Part shown: one piece after another, positions 55,901-64,000 of the stretch
How the letters are laid out: each line of letters opens with the position of its first letter
How positions within the stretch are numbered: the first letter of the stretch is position 1
DNA from: Mariannaea sp. PMI_226
Taxonomy: Eukaryota > Ascomycota > Sordariomycetes > Hypocreales > Nectriaceae
Reading direction: 5' to 3'
Assembly (NCBI GenBank): GCA_024336345.1
Contig: JANFOG010000002.1
Span: 1,426,001-1,490,000 of the forward strand
Length of the DNA: 64,000 nucleotides
Translations under genes and position numbers: made by a program
The notes under the pieces: generated by a model
The model's database searches: none
Told to the model about the DNA's origin: nothing
Seen by the model: only the letters and a program-made list of their open reading frames with translations

Positions 55901-58900
55901 TGGTGGTAACCATTTTAGCAGGCAAGGGCGCCACGACTTTCTCCCATGGTCCGAGGCGAACAAACGGCGCATGTGATGTTTAATTGCACCTTCGTCGACA
56001 ACTCTGGACTCAGGGGAACCCGATACCGCCCGCTCAGCCGCAGTGGTCCGTTCGTCACTACCACGCGGGACTGAGGGATGCTGTTCGAGAACAGGATTGC
56101 GCCCTCAAAGTGAAGAATCGGCACTAAAATCACGGAGTAGTTGGATCACGTCAATGCAGATATGTAAACTACAGTACGCGGCCCGCGTGCTAATTTACTA
56201 TTATACATACGTACTATCAACATAGTTGCTGCAGCACTTGGGCAAAGTGCCATAGCGCAGTTCGTGTAGGAGCGTTGACACCCACAGAACGGAGCAATGA
56301 TTTCAGGTCTCTCACTATTCCCTTGATGGCAAAAACTCGAGAAGAGCTTTTAGGGGGCGGCCTCATCGACGACGTCAAGACTAAACATGAAAGATGTGGA
56401 CAGACAAAGGGCCGAAGAATCGACCTCAGCAATGTTTAGTTTCGTTGGAAAATGTACGTGTCATGGCGCTGTCAGCAGATTCGGGGGGCATCTTGACCAG
56501 GACGGGTGAGCATCATCCAAACTAAGGTGATGAACCGAAATGAGCAGTCTGTCTTGGGGTTCGGGTCGGTGCTCTTTGCGGATATTCGTACTACATATCG
56601 GCACTACCGTCCAATACTTACCGTACAATACTAAGTGCCTACCATAGTACATGCAGATATGCGTCGTCTCCATCCACGCGATATCCCCCATCTTGGTCAA
56701 TTGTCGATTGACAGGGTGCGAGATGCATTGTGGCCCTTACCTAATCGGTTCAGACTCGAGAAAGCCACCAGGCCAGGCCCTATGTACGTAATTTAAGATG
56801 AGGGCATCATCGACGAGATCAGACCACTGCAAATGCACTGACTGGCTGCTTAAATAGCTACTTTTAGTCAGTCGGTATTCTTCTGCCTAAATATCTGCTG
56901 TGCTTGGTGCTTGGACTTTGGCTGGACTGCGGAGCACTCTGTAGCTCACCAAGGTACCACATACCTAACCACCTACATTGGCAGAAGGCGCGTGTAATGT
57001 ATACCAGAGAATCTACTCACAGTCTCCAAAGTCCAAAGTCTTGAAACTGAGGTCTGAATCATGAAAGGAAAAAAATTTACCAGCTCCCCTCCCGAAAGGG
57101 GAGCCACTTTAAGTTACTATGAAGTGCATAGTGATTATGTCAATCAAGACATACTGTTCTCTCTGGTTCTCCCTGTCACTCTCCAAGGCATTCTCGCGAA
57201 TCAAGACTCTTCCCATTCTTTACTCCCCCATCCCATGTTGAATGGGGGTGACCCAAGGCAGGCGACGAATAGTCTCCCCCCGTTGCTTTGGACGGCAACT
57301 GTCGAGGGTTTCATTCGGCCATCAGGAATCCGACAGGGCAGAATGCCGAGGAGAGCGAAATGGCAAAAAAGTATGCACGCAAGACAGATCCCTGTATGGG
57401 ATGGGAGGCTGTGTTGACGTGGGAGGAAGCGGAGGGGCCGGGGAGTCTTCCCTCTTCAAGATGAAACGCGTCTGCGGGACTGCGTCAAAAACATATCCTC
57501 GTTTCGATGTGGTCGCGACTCGGTCGGCCCTAACGGCACCCCCTTGGCAGCTTATGGATTTTTCTTTTTTCACGCCCCTCCAGCTCGCACACTGAGTTTG
57601 GGTGCATACTCCGCGGGCTCTCGTGAGGCCTTTTGTGTTTATTCGTCAAATCAACCAAATCGTCGCCGAGTCAGTAAACTCCCAATGCCTTCTTTTGCCG
57701 TCCAGTGGATTCTCTCAAGGAGCCTGAAGCAGGGTCATTGGGTGGGGGGGGAGGCGAAGATACCATATTCAACGTTCAAGAGTCTTTTCATGCATGCAGA
57801 GATGCGGAGTTGACAAGAACACACATAATGAGCCTACTACTGTATGTAAGTTAATTTTCTGCAACTGCAGCGCGCAGGGTGGACTACGGTGCACGGAGTA
57901 CCATACTCTCTATTCGAAAGCATGGTGTTATCGACTTCATACTGCCAACAAGACTGACTGCCACGTCCATTTACCTCCACGTCATATCAAAACCGGATAC
58001 GGGAGCAAGGCCACTGAAAATATCTAGCTTACCTAGCCTTGTCAATTGTGTAAATCGGTAGACCTTATCCATAACTCTGTTTGTGCAGTGCCACCAGCAC
58101 CAACAGGGCCATGTCACAGGCGGCAGTCTTTTGTTAGATTATAAACGTGAGATGATACATATTGATTGCTAGGAGCAGCCTCTTTGTGTCTTTGAATAAC
58201 GGTTATATTGTGAGCTGTAGATGACATTAAGGTATATAGAGAGAAAGAGAGAATGATGAAACTGTTTCTTCAAGATTAGTCAATCTGAAAGCCAGATTCT
58301 TCAACGCTACACCCAACCTCTTCAATAACGAGGTTTGCCATGAGTAGCTCGCGTCTCATTGTCAGTGGCACCAAGTCACTCGCTCGGAGAAAAAAAATTA
58401 CATTGATGCTCAAAACCACCCGAAGCGGGCAAATGCTCGCATGTGGTTGGCCCGCTGTAGCATTTCGTCGTGCAAGGACATCGCCTGCAAAGCCCCTGTG
58501 GCAATTTTATTGAGCTTGGCCACCATCAGCCATTTTCTGACAGAAAGCTCGACAAACATGGATGCATGCAAGCGAAGCTGATGGGATGAGCAAGTGCTTC
58601 ACCGTACAGAAGCAACATACAGAAGTACTATCCCACCGTAAGGTAGGCATCTATAGGCCGGCGATGTGAGAGCGGATGAAAGCTGATTGGCTGTCTATCT
58701 GTATCGGTGCATATCAAACGGCGCGTGACGAGGATAGAGTCAATTGACTACCTTGCAAAAGGTAAGGTAAGGGTACTATTTCTAGGTACAGTAATCTGTA
58801 CCGTCTGCCCTGTCAACTGCAAAGCTGTAATGGCGGCAATTGAGTATATGTTGCCCTCCCTCCTCTGCAGGCGAGGCCAGATTTTTCAACCCATAGCACA

Positions 58901-60034
58901 TGGCTCTGATGAGCAAAAGTTTCGGTGAGCGATGGCCTACATCATCCAGGCCCTTCACTGCCGTCTTCTCATAGGGCAAACACGGGAGGGCACAAGAGGG
59001 GATTGGGCGTCTAGAGCATGTGGCTCGCCAATCTCATCTAATCAGTGAGGGCATCCGGGTCCACTCACATATCCATCGCCGCCCTACGAAAATTAAAAGT
59101 TTTTGCCATACGGGCGTTGTTGAAAAGTTCAGTCCAGTCCAGCCCAGTCCCATATGGAGTGTGGATAGTCACGGATGGGAATGGAGAAGGGAAGGGAAGG
59201 AATTGAGAAGCCGCCAGGATGGGCGCGTGGCCTGGAAGCGCTTTGGGCCAAACAAGAGCTTGGAGGGGAGCCAAAAGGCCTTGGCCAGGTCCAAGTCGAC
59301 GGGCCGCTGTGACGTCGAGGGAAGCTGGCGTTTCAGAGCCTGGTCAACGTCCAAAATTAGTTACGGCCATGTTCTCAGCATGCCCAATCATCATCAACAG
59401 CGACCCTGACACAGCTTCGGTTCCCAGTTTTGGATGTGTTTCCAGCCGTCAATTGGGCCGCGTCCAATCCTGATGTGTGACCTGTCCTTCATGCCTCATC
59501 GACTGCTCGCGCCACCTCTCTCCTCTTCCCAGCCTCCATCCCCCCCCGGCCTCGTTGCCTCTCTCTCGCCATGCACCACAGTATCAACGTAGTATGTTTT
59601 GAGTGTGGACTAGGGCTAGCTGCCATGTTGACTACACTAACTCCATACCTTGTTTCTCTCCCGTGGCCGATCTTACCGCGGCCGAATTGCGCTGGGGAAG
59701 AGGGGGAGGGGGGGCTCCGATCCCAAAGATCAAAGCTCCCAAAGGGCCGTTATCATCGAGACCCAAAGCAAGATGGCATCGCGACGGCCCTCATTAATCT
59801 CCAAGCCCGGCGTCAACTAAAGAGTAGATGAGCAGGGGCTGAAAATAGCAACTTGGCCCTCTCTCAAGGCGGCCGGGTAGGAGGTGAGTTTGGCCCAGAA
59901 GTAAGCCTTGCTGGAGCTAATTCCTACTTTTCACTGCCGTCGTCCTCTCAGAGAGCGGCGTAGAGCAGCTGCGTATCACAGTAATGTCAGCTTTCTCCGC
60001 GCTTCCTCTCAACAACAACCTTGCGTTGAGCTGA

Positions 60035-60052
60035 GTACGGAGCACTCCGTAC
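60035..60052. repeat. Inverted repeat GTACGGAG-CA-CTCCGTAC
   Basis: Perfect 8-bp arms with a 2-bp spacer. CGGAGTAC or related half copies recur at 57894 and as partial matches (CTCCGTA) near 8831 and 19636. Function unknown. Confidence 0.8.
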
Positions 60053-63000
60053 CATACCGTGCTCTGCTCGACAATTACCTAATGCAAACCATCTATCTTC
60101 CATCATTTTCAAGTCAGATCTTGACTAGAACTAATCTGGAACCGATAATCAATTCTCAAAAAAGTGGCATAGAAGATGTCCCCAACTCGCCGACCTGAAA
60201 CAGCCCAAGCTTGAATCCCTCAACCTCTGAAGAACTGACAGATGCTTACATACGACATAATCAGACAAAGCCCGTGAGCCCCTCGCGTAGACGGGGGTTA
60301 TTCAGCCGGGTTTCATGACTACTGCAGCGCAAGCACTTTGAACACTTTTCTTATCCATCTCTAGCTCTCAAGTGTGGGTATACCACCGGTGATAATAGGT
60401 GAAGTCGTGCTAAGCCTCTTTCTGCTCCATCTTAAACTCGGTATGTAATAATGACGGTCCCCAATCAGGCACAACATCCGAAACTGCGTAGAAGCCCCCC
60501 TTTTTCCTCTTTTTGGCCTTTTCTCCCCTCCCATGGATGAAACGACTGAAGGGGGGGCTTGTAACAGCTTTTTCCAGAACAACTGCCACCAAGAAACACT
60601 GGGTCTATGTACGGACTATGGGGCATCAAATCGTCGAGATCCTCACCATGGCTTAATCCTCGCTAGCAGTTTTCGCTAGAAGCTGCTTAAACGAACTGTA
60701 GGCAATTCGATCACTGCGCAGAGCCCTTGCTAAAGATCCAGGCCTGGGCACGGATGTATGCTCCTTCGACGCTTGACTCGTGTCTTGGGCGTCCATCTGA
60801 GCCTTGTGGTCACGGACCCAGCGTCACTTGATCGATGAGTGAATGACATTCTTCGGAGGCTTTGCTGTTGAGTTGTGAGCTCCGAGGCCCGCAGGTTTTC
60901 CCAAGCCTACGTTTATCGTAGTTACCAGCTCAGCAAGTGAGCTTGCCGTCTCGCTAGTTCTCTTTTTCCAGCTCGCTCTTTTCAACTGCCCGTCTCAATT
61001 GGTCACTGAGAATCGAAGTCGATATCGATGCGAGAAAGATGGCTAGTGCTTCAAACAAAGTGCCTTTGACGATGAATTGGCCAATGGGCTCCTCATCATG
61101 CCTGTATTCCTCCAGTGTGTGATTTCTGGTTGTCTCGTCTCTATCTCAACTACCAATCCCTCCTTAAGCATGAATTAGAGCCCCCATCTTAAGCGCTGGC
61201 AACCGGGTCATCATCTCAAGGCCCTCCGAAGGCGTTTGCTGAAAGCCAAGAGGTTGTATTTCCAAAACTAAGTGGAAATATAGTGTAACCTCGGCGTGGA
61301 AGGTAGAGTCCTTCTCTCAAGTGTAGAGCGATTCCGACAAGGCCTTGCTTGTCGTAAACTCTCAGTGGTCATACCTGGATGGAGATGGGTTGCTCACCTC
61401 AACGCCACACCGTGATGCAGGTGGATGCTGGGTTTGATGCGTCTTCGTCATCTTATCGTATTTGCCTCGCCTCGCCATGGGTAGAAGGCCCTTTTCCTGA
61501 ACAATGGCTGCTCTCTGTCTAGAACCAGGGCCAAAGTGCGTTCCGTCACAACCCATCACGGGCCCCCTCCCCTCTTCCACTTCATCATGAAACACCTAAA
61601 CGATGCATCCCCTTGAAGCAGGCATCCCCAGCACGACAGCATAAACTTCTTCAGCGGTAAAAAACCCACTTGTTTCCAGCATATCTGACTGGCCGGGTTG
61701 CCTTTTGATGGCATCCTCTCATCACACGGGTGATCTCCAGGGCCCAGCTCGCCGAAAAAGAAAATAGATGAGGGGCCTTAGTTTAGAGAAAGACAAGGGC
61801 TGTTCTTTTTTTTTGGTCCTCTTCCTTGTCGAAGTTTCTTCTTGCCCCATTCACCCGAAACAACAGAATTCCCTCTTTTCTTCGTCAGTGTGTTCAAAAG
61901 GCCGATCGACCAGCGGGTGTGTTTCAGAGGTAGGTCTCCCGCATAAGAAATATTCTCCGAATGGATGAACATTCCCCAAAGCAGGCTGAGATGTCCATGA
62001 AGAGTCGGCGCGTAGGGTGGGGGGGAAGGGCTGGTTTCTGTCGTCACAGATGTTTTTGGTGGCATTGTTCCGTGTTGATCCCTTCCATTGCGGTCCAGGT
62101 GTCGTTCCCCGGCTGTATAAGCTGTGAGAGGCTACCGTTGATACTGGATGGGGTAGCTGGTCTTATGCGTGATGAGTTGTGTGCATGTGAGGCTGCGCTG
62201 TCAAGCTTGTTTTGACAGCCGATGAGCTAGGAAGAGGATATCAGCAAATAACATTGTCTCGCGAGGGGTAAACACAAGAAAACCATCAGTCAGATAACCT
62301 GGCAGGTTTTTTGAGATTGCATAGAATCCTGAAACTTGCATTTTTGCCTGTTCCGGATTGTTGATGCGAGTTTACGGTGTAGGGTAGGATCGCGACAGTT
62401 CTTTGCTTTGTTAGCTCAATAGGTCGCGAGCCCCCACGAACCCGACATTTGAGCCGTATTATTGTCGTCATCCAATTGATGACGATGGCTTTGACTACCG
62501 GGATGTATTATCGCATGAAATTGGGCATGAATAGTCGGGAAAGGCTGTAACTCAAAACCCCCTAGTTGTGTTAGTCTGTTCGCTGTTATGTCGTAACAAT
62601 CTCTGCCTACCTATGCTACCGAAAACATGTCAATGCACCCAAGAAACAACAAGACTACAGTCTCGAACTGTGGAAGTATGATCGTCATGTATACAAACAC
62701 ACAATAATAATATTAGTGGCTGAGACCAAGACATACAAATGGAAACAAGACCCGCTGTTGTGGAAATGGAAACTGAGAGGAACCAATGATAAAATGATTT
62801 CTATCGGGTTCAAACATGCTTACTGGGCAAGCATAATAGCAGACAATGAAAGACAGCAATTTGCCATCAGATACTGTACTCGTATTCGCCATTGAAGATT
62901 TTGTACGACTACCACAAGAAATATTGCATTTATTGATAGACACTGTACTCACTGAGGTGACCACCGGCCATTTTCGAAAATAATCACATTGCATGGGAGG

Positions 63001-63248
63001 GCATTTTGCTTTCAAATGCGTCTTCAGAACATGAAAACCTTCAGACATGTCAGGAACGTCACTAGCCATAGAGGAAGCAGACTTGGGAACAGTAATTGCA
63101 GACGCGGAGAAACGTTGCCTTTTTGAATACCTATTTACACGTAGTCGCTACAGCCACCCACCGACGTTCAACTTTCCAAAAAGATATAAGGACGTGTGTG
63201 CATCTTTGAGCGCAGCTCGTTAGAACACAACTAATCAGATCATCCAAT

Positions 63249-64000
63249 CTAAGATCTGGCCTCCTCCAACTCGAGCTCCAATTGGCGAATGCGCTCGCTC
63301 TGGTCTAGAGCACCAGAACCGACCTTGCGTTTGAGGCCCTCGACCTCGCCAGTCAGGGAGAGAATCTGCTGGCTCTGGGCGCTGATCAGCTTGGACTGAT
63401 TCTCAATCAGCTGCTGGAGATGAGCGAGAGCAGTCTGAATAGCAGGGGACGAAGAAGATGTGGCGGCGGGAGTGGGAGCGGCAGCAACAACAGCAGGAGT
63501 GGACTTGATAGGAGAAGATGGCTTCACAGCGGGAGTAGGTGTGGCAGTAGGAGGGGGAACGGCCTGGGTCTTCACAGGGGCGACGACAGGCTTAGGAGGC
63601 TCGGAGCGAACGGGGACAGAGGTTCGCTGAGCAGGGCGAGACACCTCCTCGAAGCTCGAGGTCTCATCGTCATCCTCCTCCTCGTCTTCCTCATTATCCT
63701 GATACTTGGAGGCCATGGCGGCAATAGAGCCCTTCTGTTCGCTCACAGTAGGAGGCGATCGGGCAACAGGGACCGGCTTTGGCTCCTCCTTCTTGGGGGC
63801 AGGCTTCGGGGCAACAGGAGCGACTTCTGCAGGCTTGTAGTCGGAGGGCACTTCCTTAGGAGCAGTCCCATCATAGATGCTCTCCAGGTCAATCTTTGAA
63901 GGGATACCTGTCTTGCCATCGAACCATTCCTTGGCACTGACAGCTGGCTTCAAGCCAGTAGCGGGAGGGAAGATATCAGCCTGGAAGGTCTCGGCTCGTC
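63249..64000 (-). CDS. Coronin, C-terminal part (runs off the window)
   Basis: The last 249 residues of a minus-strand gene that continues beyond 64000. Coronins are WD40 beta-propeller proteins that bundle F-actin and regulate Arp2/3. Visible is the exit from the propeller and extension, AETFQADIFPPATGLKPA followed by EWFDGKTGIPSKIDLESIYDG, a stretch shared by fungal coronins. Then comes a long Pro/Ala/Lys-rich low-complexity linker with an acidic patch (DNEEDEEEDDDE), and finally a coiled coil of about 60 residues (ALAHLQQLIENQSKLISAQS...ILSLTGEVEGLKRK...RIRQLELELEEARS) that mediates oligomerisation and Arp2/3 binding. No intron in the visible part. Identification from the extension plus coiled coil; the propeller lies outside. 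Confidence 0.88.
   Translation of the reverse strand, partial: RAETFQADIFPPATGLKPAVSAKEWFDGKTGIPSKIDLESIYDGTAPKEVPSDYKPAEVAPVAPKPAPKKEEPKPVPVARSPPTVSEQKGSIAAMASKYQDNEEDEEEDDDETSSFEEVSRPAQRTSVPVRSEPPKPVVAPVKTQAVPPPTATPTPAVKPSSPIKSTPAVVAAAPTPAATSSSSPAIQTALAHLQQLIENQSKLISAQSQQILSLTGEVEGLKRKVGSGALDQSERIRQLELELEEARS

Larger units (their letters stand above)
52224..63248. other. 11-kb stretch without a supportable gene, upstream of STE12
   Basis: Long spacer between the STE12 start and the coronin 3' end. The first ~1.3 kb is G/A-rich on the plus strand (C/T-rich on the STE12 strand) and is probably STE12 leader and promoter. Elsewhere frames are short, many start with GTG or TTG, and I recognise none. 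A minus frame with a true ATG, 63069-62713 (118 codons), lies just downstream of coronin and is unrecognised. An inverted repeat lies at 60035-60052. No tRNA: TTAGCTCAATAGG at about 62409 looks like a box A but lacks a box B. Non-coding transcripts are possible but cannot be seen from sequence. Confidence 0.5.

Noticed and set aside
62405..62480. tRNA-like box A TTAGCTCAATAGG
   Set aside because: No box B downstream and no cloverleaf on either strand.
62713..63069. 118-codon minus-strand frame downstream of coronin
   Set aside because: It has a real ATG, but no recognised motif and an internal CAGTGAGT that looks like a donor with no clear partner. Probably coronin 3' flank; left unannotated.

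Overview
The window reads as nuclear DNA of a filamentous ascomycete, most likely Hypocreales. The evidence is: short introns (51-125 nt) with fungal GT...AG borders and CTAAC-type branch points; genes on both strands with no operons; a STE12 protein with the homeodomain-like STE domain plus two C2H2 fingers, an architecture confined to filamentous fungi; and fungal-type thymine dioxygenase and isoorotate decarboxylase. CCTACCTA and GTAC-rich intergenic motifs fit Trichoderma or a relative, but the genus cannot be fixed from the sequence alone. I saw no tRNA, rRNA, CRISPR array or intact transposon.

Layout. 1-28 kb is gene-poor. It holds DBP8 helicase (1231-2850), an acidic Ecm13-like protein (11545-12276), an F-box-like protein (16484-17785), an unrecognised small ORF (18930-19466), IBA57 (19846-21027), a DUF2235 hydrolase-like gene with one abnormal intron (23105-24917) and a multispanning membrane protein (26028-28004). 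These are separated by long stretches with degenerate repeats and poly(A/T) tracts. 28.5-52.2 kb is gene-dense: a J-domain splicing factor; the divergent thymine-salvage pair isoorotate decarboxylase (minus) and thymine dioxygenase (plus); an APH-fold kinase-like protein; 3-hydroxyacyl-CoA dehydratase PHS1; an alpha/beta hydrolase; the SNF2/STH1 remodeler ATPase; a WDR70-type WD40 protein; SWC5; FAF1; and STE12. About 11 kb upstream of STE12 (52224-63248) holds no gene I can support. The window ends inside the 3' part of a coronin gene (minus strand).

Functional links. Most genes are unrelated housekeeping loci: rRNA maturation (DBP8, FAF1), splicing (J protein), Fe-S assembly (IBA57), very-long-chain fatty acid elongation (PHS1), chromatin (SNF2/STH1, SWC5) and actin (coronin). 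The clear pathway link is the head-to-head thymine dioxygenase / isoorotate decarboxylase pair, whose products act in sequence to turn thymine into uracil. The most interesting points at sequence level are: (i) a STE12 exon that encodes exactly one zinc-finger repeat and can be skipped in frame, regenerating a complete finger; (ii) an adjacent STE12 intron, and one in PHS1, that are multiples of three with no stop, so retention would give longer proteins; (iii) a DUF2235 intron whose donor reads AT where GT is expected.

Exon borders were deduced by reading the sequence. They rest on splice consensus, frame continuity and family resemblance, not on transcripts.
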